Source: Raphanus sativus
Lineage: Eukaryota > Streptophyta > Magnoliopsida > Brassicales > Brassicaceae
DNA length: 64,000 nucleotides
NCBI RefSeq assembly: GCF_000801105.2
Contig: NC_079514.1
Coordinates: forward strand, 24,902,293 to 24,966,292
Reading direction: 5' to 3'
A program made the position numbers and the translations under genes. This document shows, piece after piece, positions 10,946 to 21,608 of the stretch; the stretch's first letter is position 1, and every line of letters begins with the position of its first letter. The notes beneath the pieces are model-generated. The model was given only the letters and a program-made list of their open reading frames with translations, searched no databases and was not told where the DNA came from.

Positions 10946-11191
10946 GTACTTGAACTCGCTGGGAACGCAGCAAGAGACAACAAGAAGACACGTATTGTCC
11001 CTCGTCACATTTTTTTTTTTTTTTTTTTTTTGGTAAAAGTCCCTCGTCACATTCAGCTCGCTGTGAGAAACGATGAGGAGCTAAGCAAGCTTCTTGGAGA
11101 TGTGACTATTGCCAATGGAGGAGTGATGCCTAATATCCACAATCTCCTTCTCCCCAAGAAGTCTGGTCCTTCAAAGACTCAGGAAGATTAG
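10946..11191 (+). CDS. Histone H2A, exon 2, with a 14-residue insertion
   Basis: This exon encodes the rest of H2A from [22 protein letters not shown] through [36 protein letters not shown] to the end at SKTQED. Between RIVPRHI and QLAV an extra 42 bp (11012-11053) adds 14 codons, six Phe followed by LVKVPRHI, and keeps the frame. The extra DNA is a T tract plus a second copy of the 15-bp target GTCCCTCGTCACATT, so it is a retroposition scar. Without it the protein would be 130 residues, the usual H2A length; with it, 144. The insertion is at the helix 3 / docking-domain start, a site with almost no natural variation, so the product is probably not a normal H2A. An alternative is that the tract is removed as part of an unusual splice. 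Confidence 0.85.
   Translation, partial: VLELAGNAARDNKKTRIVPRHIFFFFFFLVKVPRHIQLAVRNDEELSKLLGDVTIANGGVMPNIHNLLLPKKSGPSKTQED
11012..11053 (-). mobile_element. Ultra-short poly(A) retroposon inside H2A coding sequence
   Basis: The direct repeat GTCCCTCGTCACATT occurs at 10997-11011 and 11039-11053. Between the copies are about 20 T and GGTAAAA. On the minus strand this is a short TTTTACC sequence followed by a poly(A) tail, as left by a LINE-driven insertion truncated almost to its tail. Confidence 0.85.
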
Positions 11192-11354
11192 GTCTTTCTT
11201 TTTTAACACAGTATATTTAGATCTCTGACTCTGTTTTCTCTTTTTTGGTTTTAAGACAAAATAAACGTGTATTAGTCATAGATCACATGTAGTGGATTTT
11301 TTTTTTTTTTTTTTTGTAGTGGATATGTTTGTTTTTTCTCAGTTGTTTTTAGTT

Positions 11355-11385
<31 letters not shown>

Positions 11386-11786
11386 GAAAGTGTTTTACCA
11401 GAATAAGCATATAATATAAACTACTTTCTTTATATCAATGAAGCTTTCTGCAATTTATCATTAATTTAAAAGTTTGGGTTGCTTTAGTTTCAAGTCAAAA
11501 TGAATAATAGTGTGTAATTGATAATAATGTTACAAAAGGAAACACACAAGGAGTACTATTCTACAAGCCAACAAGAATCAAGAAGTGTGACTCTCTGTTC
11601 TAAAACTAAGGCCGAAAATGTCAGTACCAGTTTTTCACCTCAAAAGCTCTTTTGTGATTTGTTCATCTCATCATCAGTTAACCAGACGTCTCTGCAACTG
11701 TGACCAAATGACCAGAAGCTAATCAGCAAAACCGCAGAGGATTTTTTACGTCCTAACAAGTAACAAAACCCAAGATTGTGTTTTTT
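11192..11786. other. H2A 3' flank and intergenic space
   Basis: The H2A and formin genes converge here. The stretch holds the H2A 3' UTR, a poly(T) insertion (11298-11324), a (TA)n microsatellite at about 11363-11385, and the formin 3' UTR. I see no further gene. Confidence 0.6.
11298..11324 (-). mobile_element. Poly(T) micro-insertion with target duplication
   Basis: TGTAGTGGAT occurs at 11288-11297 and 11315-11324 around a run of 19 T (which includes a base of each repeat). The layout is the same as for the insertion in H2A exon 2, only 250 bp away. This suggests a tail-only retroposon, though slippage of a duplicated T tract cannot be excluded. Confidence 0.6.
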
Positions 11787-12559
11787 TTAGTCTGAATCTG
11801 AACTAGACTGATCCATTCGTCTCTCTGTAATAGCTGGAAACAGCTTCTGTTTAGGATCTAACGACGGTGGTTGTCTTGGAGTTTCAGAAGAAGCCGAGGC
11901 TGTCGAACCCTGTTTCCTCGCAATCTTCACCGGTCTTCCTTTTACTTCTTTGCAGATCTTATCCAAGATTATCAAGAAATCGCGTACAATCACAAACAAA
12001 CGCAGCCCTTCGTCTTTCCCTGCTTTCCCATGGAAGTAGTCCCCTGTACTCTTCACCAGAGCCTTTATTCTCTTCTCTTCCTCTAGAATCGACACAATCC
12101 TTCCTTCAGCGTTTTGAATGAAATCTTCAAGCGCTTCACGAAACCCACTTTCCTCACCTGAGCTCTTCATCTCTGAGTTGACAAAGTCTTTGGCTTTCGA
12201 CAAGGCGTGTCCCATTTTCAGAACAGTCCCTGTCAAACCATCAGCATCGATGTTTGCTGATTTCTTCACATGTTCTAGCTCACCGCCCAACCCTGAGACT
12301 TTCTGAAGTCCAAGACTGCGGTAGTTCTCTTCAGAGGCTTCCTCTGCCATTAGATCCTCTGTTTTGACACTGGAGAAGCTTTGGCTCTCTCTGATGGTAC
12401 GCGCAGCTCTCCTTCCTTCTGTTCTAATTATCTCTTGAATAACGAATTGGAGCAGCGTTGTTTTCCCATCAGTTCCTTTCACATCTGCTAATTTCAAAAG
12501 AGTGTCCAGCTTAAATGCTTGAGCCCCACCTCTAAATGTACCATCGTTCATTCGATTTC
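11787..12559 (-). pseudogene. Formin FH5-like, C-terminal piece (end of FH2)
   Basis: The last 254 codons of a class I plant formin are open here, from MNDGTFRGGAQAFKLDTLLK to the stop at 11787. The FH2 domain of formins nucleates actin filaments. This piece has the FH2 C-terminal half (LKLADVKGTDGKTTLL, LEHVKKSANIDADGL, GKAGKDEGLRLFVIVRDF) and a tail ending in SSSDSD. From memory this tail is the Arabidopsis FH5 (At5g54650) C-terminus. It is joined upstream directly to a Copia LTR at 12560. The FH2 core between the segment ending KVQAN (at 14282) and MNDG is missing, about 200 residues. The rest of the gene is at 14282-15038 and 27380-27807. The piece itself is undamaged, so the breakage is recent. 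Confidence 0.88.
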
Positions 12560-12731
12560 TGTTGAGAAGATATGGATAAGTCCAACTATTATGGAGATAG
12601 ACTTATATAGTTACTAAGAATATCTTGTGTATATCTCTATCTCGTGTATATCTCTAACGCATGTATATATAGATGGCGATTGCCAATGAATAAGATAACA
12701 CAGTTTACATAAAGCTTCTGCGTACTTTACA
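12560..12731 (+). repeat. Copia B 5' LTR, 172 bp
   Basis: TG...CA ends, immediately followed by the primer-binding site TGGTATCAGAGCC at 12732. The 3' partner is deleted. Confidence 0.8.
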
Positions 12732-12778
12732 TGGTATCAGAGCCTCTCTAGATTACAAATTTTTTTTTTTCATCAGTG

Positions 12779-14047
12779 ATGGCCCCAAAAGTTCATTCCC
12801 CATATGATTTAGCTTCGTCCGATAACCCTGGTGTCGCTATCTCCCCGGTGCAACTCACGGGAGAAAACTATGCTGAATGGGCCTCCGAGTTGGAGAACGC
12901 TCTTCGTGCCAAGAGAAAATCGGGTTTCATCGATGGTTCTCTAACCAAACCAGCGGAAGATTCGGCCGACTTGGAAGCATGGAATACGGTGAATTCCATG
13001 ATTGTGGGGTGGATAAGGACGTCGATCTCACCCACCGTGCGTTCGATCGTGACGTTTACATCGGATGCTCACAAGTTGTGGGAACAACTACGCCAACGGC
13101 TCTCAATTGGGAACTCTGTTCGTGCACATCAACTCCGTGCAGAACTGTCTGCGTGTAAACAAGACGGCATGAGCGTCTTGGAATATTTTGGAAAGCTGTC
13201 TGCTCGATGGGAGGAGTTGCTCACGTACAAACCGCTACCCAAGTGCACATGTTCTGCGATGACACAAATCACCAAGGAACATGAAGAAGGACGAGTACAC
13301 CAGTTCCTCATGGGTCTCGATGAGGCACGGTTTGGCAACGTGGTGACAAATATCATCGCGATGGAGCCACTACCTGATCTTAACAATGTGTATCAATGTG
13401 TGGTGCGAGAGGAGCGACGTTTGACTACCTCTCGATCAGAGACTAAGCAAGACACGGTTGGTTTCAGTGCCAAGACAGAAACAGCTCCCTCGGTTGAGAG
13501 CGGTTTCAATGCAGCAGTAATGGCTAATCGTCAGGCACTGAGTTGTTCTCATTGCAATCGCAGTGGTCATGAAAAGAAAGATTGCTGGCAGATCGTTGGG
13601 TTCCCGGAGTGGTGGCTAGAAAAGAATCAAGGTGACAGAGGAAACAGAGGTAACTCTCGAGGAAGAGGAGGTTCCTATCAAAGTCGTGGACGTGGACGAG
13701 GAGGTTATCAACAACCACGTTCCAATGCAGCTCAGGCAGCCACAGCCTCTCCTTTTCCCAACTTCACTCCGGAACAGTGGGCGTCTCTGACTCAACTACT
13801 GGAGCAACAAAAGACAACACCTATTCCAGATCGTCTGAACGGTAATATTCAAACAGGAGAAGTGATACTCGATTCAGGAGCGTCGCACCACATGACTGGC
13901 GACATGTATATTCTTGAATCGATGATCACGATCCCTCCTTGTCCTATACACTTTGCTGATGGAAGCGTCGTATACGCTACCAAGTCTGGAAAGCTTTGTT
14001 TATCAAGAAACTGGTTCTTGAGAATGTTCTTTATGTTCCAAACTTGA
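12779..14047 (+). CDS. Copia B gag-protease polyprotein (truncated)
   Basis: Open for 422 codons from the ATG at 12779. In order it shows a gag region (about residues 20-215, WASELENALRAKRKSGFIDG, LRQRLSIGNSVRAHQLRAEL), a zinc knuckle CSHCNRSGHEKKDC near residue 258, an RGG-rich linker (about 285-315), and the protease active site ILDSGASHHMT near residue 363. A frameshift at about 14000 ends this frame. The continuation (14000-14281, next frame) reads VLENVLYVPN and ends at the ALWHRRLGHP motif of the GAG-pre-integrase domain, where the element is cut. It is defective. Confidence 0.8.
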   Translation: MAPKVHSPYDLASSDNPGVAISPVQLTGENYAEWASELENALRAKRKSGFIDGSLTKPAEDSADLEAWNTVNSMIVGWIRTSISPTVRSIVTFTSDAHKLWEQLRQRLSIGNSVRAHQLRAELSACKQDGMSVLEYFGKLSARWEELLTYKPLPKCTCSAMTQITKEHEEGRVHQFLMGLDEARFGNVVTNIIAMEPLPDLNNVYQCVVREERRLTTSRSETKQDTVGFSAKTETAPSVESGFNAAVMANRQALSCSHCNRSGHEKKDCWQIVGFPEWWLEKNQGDRGNRGNSRGRGGSYQSRGRGRGGYQQPRSNAAQAATASPFPNFTPEQWASLTQLLEQQKTTPIPDRLNGNIQTGEVILDSGASHHMTGDMYILESMITIPPCPIHFADGSVVYATKSGKLCLSRNWFLRMFFMFQT

Positions 14048-14281
14048 ACTGCACGTTATTATCTGTTGCAAAGATATTAAATCAAACTGGTTGCTTTGCT
14101 CTGTTTACTGACACATTGTGTATCTTGCAGGACCGTTTTACGAGGACCCTGATTGGAGCCGGTGAGGTTCGTAATGGTGTGTATGTTTATCGGGATGTCA
14201 CAGTAGTCAGAAGTCATCGTGTACGAGCTGTAGAAGATCAGGCATTATGGCACAGACGTCTAGGTCATCCCGTCTTGTGTA

Positions 14282-15038
14282 GATTTGCTTGTACTTTATC
14301 CCAGAAAAATGGCTTCAGTTTTGTTTTAGGAGCACCATTATCATCATCTGATGATGATTTTGCTGGTCGAGGAGTTTTTGGACCAAGACTCATCGGTGGA
14401 GGTGGACGAGGTCCTTTTGGTCCAGGAGGAGAAGGAGGTGGCTTAGGCCCACCAGAACTACCAGGAGGAGGAGGTGGCTTAGGCCCACCAGAACCACAAG
14501 GAGGAGGAGGTGGAGGAGGTGGTCGTGGAGGACCAGAAGAAGATGGCATGGGCGGTGGTGGAGCTGGCGGTTGAGGATGATGAGCAGAGCCCTTGTTTGA
14601 GGATACTTTGAGAAACTTGGGTGGTTCATGTGGAAGAGGTTCAACTTTTCCAGAAGGAGGCTTCCCTAAATGTGCATAAGATGTTCTTCCAGGTGGAGGC
14701 TTCAAAGGAGGAAGCCTCCCGTGACTCCTTCGTGTGATAGCCTTTCCTCTAAGGAATCAGAAGTGTCAGAGTTGCTTCCATCGAAAGATGACATCTTTCC
14801 TTGGTTTGAGTAAATGTTATAGGATTGATTGCCTTTTATAGAACCACCATAGTTGATGGAGGAACCAACAGAGTGATCGCTACAGCTTAAACTGAGAAGA
14901 GGACGTTCATCATTTTTCCGGCCTCCTGAACCCTTTCCACAAGAAGAGCAATGCAGCAAGCAGAAACGTTGAAAAAAGGAATTACGCGGAGATGACGATT
15001 GTTTTCTCATGTTCCTCTTTTGTTTTAGGAGATGAAGC
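14282..15038 (-). pseudogene. Formin FH5-like, middle piece (membrane segment, FH1, FH2 start)
   Basis: On the minus strand from 15038, the coding sequence covers a degraded membrane segment (STFLLAALLFL, with an in-frame stop at about 14995), a cytoplasmic linker (GGRKNDERPLLSLS, KMSSFDGSNSDTSDSLEERL), and a long proline-rich FH1 region (about 14640-14390, many PPPPP blocks that bind profilin). It ends with the first residues of FH2, LKPFFWDKVQAN. Two frameshifts are visible, one after the membrane segment and one near 14705 between LSHEG and LPPLKPPP. The compound Copia element joins at 15038 and the truncated Copia B at 14281. The strand, domain order and sequence all agree with the pieces at 11787 and 27380. 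Confidence 0.88.
15034..15038. repeat. Target-site duplication GAAGC (left)
   Basis: Five bases directly before LTR1. The same GAAGC follows LTR3 at 27380-27384. They show that the outer ends of the compound element came from one insertion. Confidence 0.9.
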
Positions 15039-15937
15039 TGTTGGATCCATAAAACCCATTGGCTTTATGTGTAATGTGAATAAAAATTGGCTTGGGCTAG
15101 ATGTGATATAAGCCCAGAAAATAAGTCAATTATGTATATGTGAAAGTCCCACATCGGGCAAATGAGGAGATGTTGAGTTGTATAAATATGTCTTCTTGAC
15201 ATAAGAGTTTAAACAGCTTGGAGAGAGAGGAAGGCTCCCCACGCGCGCGCCGCCGCCGCCGTCCGTCCGGCGCGGGCGCGGGTCGTGAGTCGTGGGTCGT
15301 GGGTCTCCGGCCCGATAAGATTATTTTTTTTGGACCAAGTTAAGCCCAACGTTTGACCCATTTAATTCTCAAAAAACAACATGCATTTTATTTTGAAACG
15401 ACAAGTAGTTTGTCTAGAAAATAAAAACGACATGCAGTTTATCCTCTCGAGATATTTAAACGAGATAAGATTGGGAAGAGCGAGTCTTGGGGAATAAGTT
15501 TTCGAAACTCAACTTCCCTCGATCTCCGCGAGATTTCCGTCCACGTGCAGAGACTGTTGCGGAAAGTGGCTCGCGTCCGTCTCTTTAAATAGTGGTCTCC
15601 TCCTCTCTCATTTTCACTTACTTTTTCACATCGATATCACAGCAAAAAATCCCTTAGCGTAAGTCTTTAGTTTCGAGAGTGTTTCGTAGCTTTTATAGTT
15701 CGATAGGGCGTTCACGAGTGAAGCGTGAATCGTCGCCATGGTTTTATCCTGGGACTCTATATTTGTACAGTCTCGTCTCACTACGGAGCGAATATAAAGA
15801 GTTAAGGAAAGAGATATCATATCTCGACTCCATGAACGTTTTCTTATCGGGTTTCATTTCGTCTATTCAATCGTTTCTTTCCTTAACATCTCGCTTTTAT
15901 TATATCGTTTATTTGATTCGGGTTTCCGGCTTCTACA
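15039..15937 (+). repeat. Copia A LTR1, 899 bp
   Basis: Starts TGTTGGATCC and ends CTTCTACA. It contains a TATAAATA-like box (about 15180-15187), a CG-rich block CACGCGCGCGCCGCCGCC at 15240-15257, and GTGGGTC repeats. Confidence 0.92.
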
Positions 15938-16328
15938 ATCTTAACTCTTTATCGCTTTTTGTCTAAAGCTTTAATCGGATTGAAAAACGATTTATGAAAC
16001 GGGTTTAAAGGTTTTGTAAACGGTTTCAAAAACGTGTTTGTGATCTGCTCTCTAGCACTTCCGCGAAACGTTTAAGATACTTTGTTCAAAACGTTATGTA
16101 TTCAAATCGTTTCCACGAACGCTTTATAAAGCGAGTTTGTGAAACGATCTAAAAGTCTACACAAACGGTTTCTGCGAACGCTTTAAGCGAGTTTGCAAAA
16201 CGTTTTCTCAGACCTAAATCGATATGATTTGGTTCAAACACCAAAAATGAAAATCGATTTAGATTATTATTTTTATTATTATATTAATAATAATTAGTTA
16301 TTGTTGAATGGAGTTCTAATCCGTTTTC
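15938..16328 (+). other. Copia A leader, region 1
   Basis: The untranslated leader has repeated AACG(C/T)TTTA(A/T)AGCGAGTTTG-type units. I see no standard Met-tRNA primer site after LTR1; the sequence there is ATCTTAACTCTTTATCGC. The same leader occurs at 21218-21608 and, reversed, at 2825-3218. Confidence 0.7.
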
Positions 16329-18803
16329 ATGTTTTCTCAACAGAAAAATGACGGATGCAAACAACACCCCTGTTTGATGTTTCCCAATCACCTCATCAAA
16401 CCTGAAGGGATGTCCATCTGCGAGACATTCACAACTCTCAGCTTCATTGAAAAGCTTCCTCCAAGCTATGCGGATTTCAAGAACTACCTGAAGCACAAGA
16501 AGAAGAAGATAGGCCTTGAGGAGCTTATCATGAGGCTTCAGATGGAATCCAGGAACCGAATTACTGACAAGATCAATGCTAAGGAGCATAGTGTCAACAT
16601 GGCTGAGCACAAAGGCAAAGGAAAGGCACACGCCCATTCTCCAGCAAAGCCTTCGAAAACTGCTGCAGCACTGAAGGCTACTGGAAAAAACTTCAAGAAC
16701 CCCAGGGAGTGTCGCAAGAAGATCAAAGATGAGAAGGCTCAGGCAAATCTCACTGAGGAGGATCTTGTTGCTGTGGTGACTGAAGCCAACATGGTTGAAA
16801 GCAACAACCCCAGGGAATGGTGGTATGACACTGGTGCAACCACCCACATTTGCACTGATAGGGCGATGTTCAGCACCTATCAGAAAAGCAAGACTCAGGA
16901 AAAGCTCAGGATGGGAAACACTGCAGTCTCCAAGATTGAAGGACGCGGCAATGTGATTTTGAAGATGACATCTGGACGTGAGGTCACTCTGACAAATGTG
17001 AAGCATGTGCCTGACATGAGGAAAAACCTGGTCTCGGGAACCTTGCTCAGCAAGAATGGATTCGCCACAAGTTTTGAGGCGGATAAGCTCGTGATTAGGA
17101 AGAATGGGATGTATTTGGGAAAGGGGTATGTTAAGGATGGACTGGTCAAGTTGAATGTAATGACCGTCCCTCCGAAAGTTGTAGCTCCAAAAGTTTCAAT
17201 GAATAAGAAAGAGCCAGTTGCTTATTTGGTTGAGTCTTTTAATATATGGCACGAAAGATTAGGCCATGTAAATAATAAATCTATACAAAGATTAATGAAT
17301 TTAAATTTAATTCCCAAATTTAAAACAAGTAAACAAAAATTTGAAGTTTGCGTACAGGCTAAGCTCACAAAAACGCCCTCACCTCGTGTTGAAAGAACTA
17401 ATAAACCTCTAGATTTAATTCACACTGATTTATGTGATTTGAAATATATGCCAACTAGAGGAGGGAAAAAGTACTTTGTGACCTTCATAGATGACTGCAC
17501 AAAATATTGTTATGTTTATCTTTTACATAGCAAAGATGAAACCTTAGATAAATTCAAAGAATTTAAACTCGAGGTCGAAAATCAGCTTAAAACAACTATT
17601 AAGGTAGTTAGAAGCGACAGAGGAGGCGAGTATGATGGTCCATTCAATTCATTTTGTAAGGAAGATGGAATAATACATCAAACTACAACCCCTTATTCAC
17701 CAGAATCTAATGGAGTTGCTGAACGAAAAAATCGAACTCTTAAAGAGATGATGAATGCAATGTTGCAGGAATCTGGGTCACCCCAGAACATGTGGGGGGA
17801 AGCGTTGCTTACCACTAATTATATCCTCAACAAGATTCCACACAAAATAACTGGCAAAACTCCATATGAACTATGGAAAGGTAATTTACCTTCGTATAAA
17901 TACCTCAAAGTGTGGGGGTGCTTGGCAAAAGTTGCAGTACCGCCACCAAAGAAGGTCACTATTGGACCTAAAACAGTGGATTGCATTTTCATCGGATATG
18001 CACATAATAGTACTGCGTATCGGTTTCTGGTACATGAATCTGAAATATCAGACATCTATAAAAATTCAGTCATGGAGTCTAGAAATGCATCTTTCTTCGA
18101 AAATATTTTTCCATACAAGGAAAAACATGGTTCAAAACGAACTCGAGAAGAAAGAGACAACGACAAGGACTCAGAAATTGAGACAAACGTTGAAGTTTCT
18201 ATAAATGATATCTCAGAAAATGAAGAAAAAGATGAACCTCGGAGAAGCAAAAGAGCTCGAAAGGAGAAATCTTTTGGTGATGATTTCCTAATGGCATTTC
18301 TAGTAGAAAATGTTCCAAAAACTTTGGCAGAAGCTATGGCTTCACCCGAAGCTCCGTTTTGGAATGAAGCTGTCAAAAGTGAATTCGATTCTATCATGCA
18401 AAATTACACATGGTACGTAACGGATTTACCACCTGGCTGCAAAGCATTAGGTAATAGATGGATAATGACACGAAAACCTGGTGGAAAATATAAAGCTAGG
18501 CTTGTAGTTCAAGGGTTCCGACAGAAGGAAGGCTTTGACTATTTTGATACATATTCTCCAGTAACCAGAATAACATCTATAAGGTCGATGATAGCTATCG
18601 CAGCCTTAAGAGACTTAGAAATCCATCAAATGGATGTAAAAACAGTTTTTCTAAATGGTGATTTAGAAGAAGAAATTTACATGAAACAACCTGAGGGTCA
18701 TGTCATTCCTGGACAGGAAGACAAAGTATGCCGACTTGTAAAGTCACTTTATGGGCTTAAACAAGCTCCTAAACAATGGCACGAAAATTTGACAATACAA
18801 TGA
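16329..18803 (+). CDS. Copia A polyprotein, region 1: gag(deleted)-PR-IN-RT start
   Basis: 824 codons are open. Compared with the copy at 21609, the first part of gag is replaced: after residue 14, about 660 bp are missing and about 30 bp of filler sequence are present. A second deletion (at about 16700) removes the CCHC zinc knuckle. It retains the protease motif [10 protein letters not shown], the GAG-pre-integrase motif [10 protein letters not shown], the integrase core (HTDLCD...SDRGGEYD...[12 protein letters not shown]) and the first part of reverse transcriptase. The first Cys of the CEVC pair is Phe here (KFEVCVQ), which would break the integrase zinc site. The frame ends at 18801-18803 after QAPKQWHE, in the middle of reverse transcriptase. 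Confidence 0.9.
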   Translation: MFSQQKNDGCKQHPCLMFPNHLIKPEGMSICETFTTLSFIEKLPPSYADFKNYLKHKKKKIGLEELIMRLQMESRNRITDKINAKEHSVNMAEHKGKGKAHAHSPAKPSKTAAALKATGKNFKNPRECRKKIKDEKAQANLTEEDLVAVVTEANMVESNNPREWWYDTGATTHICTDRAMFSTYQKSKTQEKLRMGNTAVSKIEGRGNVILKMTSGREVTLTNVKHVPDMRKNLVSGTLLSKNGFATSFEADKLVIRKNGMYLGKGYVKDGLVKLNVMTVPPKVVAPKVSMNKKEPVAYLVESFNIWHERLGHVNNKSIQRLMNLNLIPKFKTSKQKFEVCVQAKLTKTPSPRVERTNKPLDLIHTDLCDLKYMPTRGGKKYFVTFIDDCTKYCYVYLLHSKDETLDKFKEFKLEVENQLKTTIKVVRSDRGGEYDGPFNSFCKEDGIIHQTTTPYSPESNGVAERKNRTLKEMMNAMLQESGSPQNMWGEALLTTNYILNKIPHKITGKTPYELWKGNLPSYKYLKVWGCLAKVAVPPPKKVTIGPKTVDCIFIGYAHNSTAYRFLVHESEISDIYKNSVMESRNASFFENIFPYKEKHGSKRTREERDNDKDSEIETNVEVSINDISENEEKDEPRRSKRARKEKSFGDDFLMAFLVENVPKTLAEAMASPEAPFWNEAVKSEFDSIMQNYTWYVTDLPPGCKALGNRWIMTRKPGGKYKARLVVQGFRQKEGFDYFDTYSPVTRITSIRSMIAIAALRDLEIHQMDVKTVFLNGDLEEEIYMKQPEGHVIPGQEDKVCRLVKSLYGLKQAPKQWHENLTIQ

Positions 18804-19849
18804 TGTCAAATGGTTTCAAAATTAATGAATGTGATAAATGCATGTACTACAAAATTACCAAAAATGCGTATGTTTTGTTATGTTTATATGTAGATGATAT
18901 GCTCATTATTGGAAGCAATAAAGACATTATCAATCAAACAAAAAACATGCTCAAAGGAAGATTTGAGATGAAAGATTTGGGATTAGCAGATGTTATTCTC
19001 GGGGTTAAAATCATAAGAAATTCAAATGGAATTACTTTAACTCAATCTCATTATGCTGAAACAATATTAGAGAGATTTAAAAACTACTCTAATAGTACTG
19101 CAAAAACTCTGTTAGATCCCAAAATGCACTTGACAAAGAATTCAGGTGAAGCGGTGTCACAAAACGAGTATGCACGTGTGATCGGAAGTCTCATGTACTT
19201 GACCAATTGTACAAGACCAGACCTAGCGCATGCAGTAAACGTACTTAGTCGATATACAAGTAATCCAGGCCATACACACTGGAAAGCTATAACGAGAGTA
19301 CTCAATTACTTGCGCTACACCAAAGATTTTGGGCTTCGCTATGGTAAAGAACCAGCAGTTTTAGAAGGATACAGTGACGCTAACTGGATATCAGATTCTA
19401 AAAACTCAAAATCCACAAGTAGATATGTTTTTACACTAGGAGGAGCGGCAATATCTTGGAAATCTACCAAACAAACAGTGCTAGCTAGGTCAACTATGGA
19501 ATCTGAGTTCATAGCATTAGACAAAGCAGCAGAAGAAGCTGAATGGCTTAGAAATTTTTTGGAAGATGTTCCTATGTGGGAGAAACCTGTACCAGCTATA
19601 AGAATACATTGCGATAGTCAATCAGCTATAGCTCGGGCTCAGAATAATCTCTACAATGGTAAATCTCGTCACATTAGAAGACGACACAAAACCATTAGAC
19701 AACTTATCTCAACTGGTGTAATCACAATAGACTACATCAAATCGGCTGACAACCTAGCGGATCCATTTACTAAAGGTTTGCCACGAGATGTTGTTGCTAA
19801 ATCATCAAAAGGAATGGGTTTAAAGCCTATAACTAATGAGGATGCTTGA
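18776..19849 (+). CDS. Copia A reverse transcriptase C-part and RNase H, region 1
   Basis: This frame, -1 relative to the one before and overlapping it, continues the polyprotein: [10 protein letters not shown], the catalytic box [13 protein letters not shown], and the RNase H region with [40 protein letters not shown] and [11 protein letters not shown], ending near [10 protein letters not shown]. It completes the enzyme that copies element RNA into DNA. A Gly in the usual STSGYVF motif is Arg (STSRYVF). The 638 bp after the stop and before LTR2 have no long frame. Confidence 0.88.
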   Translation: MARKFDNTMMSNGFKINECDKCMYYKITKNAYVLLCLYVDDMLIIGSNKDIINQTKNMLKGRFEMKDLGLADVILGVKIIRNSNGITLTQSHYAETILERFKNYSNSTAKTLLDPKMHLTKNSGEAVSQNEYARVIGSLMYLTNCTRPDLAHAVNVLSRYTSNPGHTHWKAITRVLNYLRYTKDFGLRYGKEPAVLEGYSDANWISDSKNSKSTSRYVFTLGGAAISWKSTKQTVLARSTMESEFIALDKAAEEAEWLRNFLEDVPMWEKPVPAIRIHCDSQSAIARAQNNLYNGKSRHIRRRHKTIRQLISTGVITIDYIKSADNLADPFTKGLPRDVVAKSSKGMGLKPITNEDA

Positions 19850-20487
19850 CTGCAACCCTACCTATCATGACTGGAGATCCCAAGACGTAGGTTCAAAGGG
19901 AAAACAAAATCAAGTAGAATCTAACCAAAGCACTTTGAGACAAAGTAGTCTCATCCCAGCTCCTAAAGATGATAAGTGCTAACGAATGAGAGAAGGATAA
20001 GCATATGCTTTTAATGATTCCATAGCTTCTAAGTGAAGTATTACTCAATACTTTTCATGGTCAATCACCTAATGAGTGTGAAATGGGGCCGTTTCTAGGA
20101 GAATGAATGCAAGGTTATATTCTCTAAGTTCACTCATGAAAACCAGGAATAGTTCAGGGCCACAATGAACACAATAGAGAACTAAGTTCTACGAGAAAAT
20201 GAAGCTGCGTTGTGCCTGTTGTCTCGGTCTACATAAAACACCGGTTGGTTCAAGACATCATGTTCACCTTCTGGTAAAGTAAACCCGACAGATATTAACT
20301 ATGAGTGGTTCAAGGCTTAAAAATGCCACCTACTCAAACACAGTGAATTTTTCGCAAACACTCTCGATAAGTCAGTCTGTCTAACTTTAGTTTAAGTCTA
20401 GTCAGTAAAGTTTATTTTTTTTTAGAGTCTATCGAGTCTACATCTAGTCTGCATATGTTTAGAGTCATTTCTATTCATGTGGGAGAT

Positions 20488-21217
20488 TGTTGGATCCATA
20501 AAGCCCATTGGCTTTATGTGTAATGTGAATAAAAATTGGCTTGGGCTAGATGTGATATAAGCCCAGAAAATAAGTCAATTATGTATATGTGAAAGTCCCA
20601 CATCGGGCAAATGAGGAGATGTTGAGTTGTATAAATATGTCTTCTTGACATAAGAGTTTAAACAGCTTGGAGAGAGAGGAAGGCTCCCCACGCGCGCGCC
20701 GCCGCCGCCGTCCGTCCGGCGCGGGCGCGGGCGCGGGCGCGGTCGTGGGTCGTGGGTCTTGGTCTTGGGTCTTGGGTCTTGGTGGAGGGCCTCCGGCCCG
20801 ATAAGATTATTGTTTTTGGACCAAGTTAAGCCCAACGTTCACGAGTGGGCTCGCGTCCGTCTCTTTAAATAGTGGTCTCCTCCTCTCTCATTTTCACTTA
20901 CTTTTTCACATCGATATCACAGCAAAAAAATCCCTTAGCGTAAGTCTTTAGTTTCGAGAGTGTTTCGTAGCTTTTATAGTTCGATAGGGCGTTCACGAGT
21001 GAAGCGTGAATCGTCGCCATGGTTTTATCCTGGGACTCTATATTGTACAGTCCCGTCTCACTACGGAGCGAATATAAAGAGTTAAGGAAAGAGATATCAT
21101 ATCTCGACTCCATGAACGTTTTCTTATCGGGTTTCATTTCGTCTATTCAATCGTTTCTTTCCTTAACATCTCGCTTTTATTATATCGTTTATTTGATTCG
21201 GGTTTCCGGCTTCTACA
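20488..21217 (+). repeat. Copia A LTR2, 730 bp, internally deleted
   Basis: Same ends as LTR1 and LTR3, preceded by the purine-rich GTGGGAGAT tract. About 190 bp present in the others (between CCCAACGTT and GGCTCGCGTCC) are missing. A GCGGGC / TCTTGGG repeat block at 20720-20790 is expanded instead. Confidence 0.92.
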
Positions 21218-21608
21218 ATCTTAACTCTTTATCGCTTTCTGTCTAAAGCTTTAATCGGATTGAAAAACGATTTATGAAACGGGTTTAAAGGTTTTGTAAA
21301 CGGTTTCAAAAACGTGTTTGCGATCTGCTCTCTAGCACTTCCGCGAAACGTTTAAGATACTTTGTTCAAAACGTTATGTATTCGAATCGTTTCCACGAAC
21401 GCTTTATAAAGCGAGTTTGTGAAACGATCTAAAAGTCTACACAAACGGTTTCTGCGAACGCTTTAAGCGAGTTTGCAAAACGTTTTCTCAGACTTAAATC
21501 GATATGATTTGGTTCAAACACCAAAAATGAAAATCGATTTAGATTATTATTTTTATTATTATATTAATAATAATTTGTTATTGTTGAATGGAGTTCTAAT
21601 CCGTTTTC

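Larger units (their letters stand above)
12560..14281 (+). mobile_element. Copia element, family B, 3'-truncated
   Basis: It has an intact 172-bp 5' LTR (12560-12731, TGTTGAGAAG...TTTACA), then the primer-binding site TGGTATCAGAGCC, gag, protease and the start of the GAG-pre-integrase region. It stops at about 14281, where formin sequence begins on the other strand. Integrase, reverse transcriptase and the 3' LTR are missing, so one deletion removed the element's 3' half together with the middle of the formin FH2 domain. The 5' flank ATTTC (12555-12559) is the expected target duplication, but its partner was lost. Confidence 0.85.

Noticed and set aside
12732..12744. tRNA gene fragments at TGGTATCAGAGC sites (also 6262-6279, 37907-37919)
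   Set aside because: These are retrotransposon primer-binding sites beside LTRs; no cloverleaf is present.
14048..14574. Gly-rich continuation of the Copia B frame
   Set aside because: From 14282 it is the antisense of the formin proline-rich FH1 region, not a real Gly-rich protein.
18780..18800. Programmed -1 ribosomal frameshift in Copia
   Set aside because: The slippery heptamer is present in only one of the two copies and the site lies in the middle of reverse transcriptase, unlike known cases. Kept only as a question.
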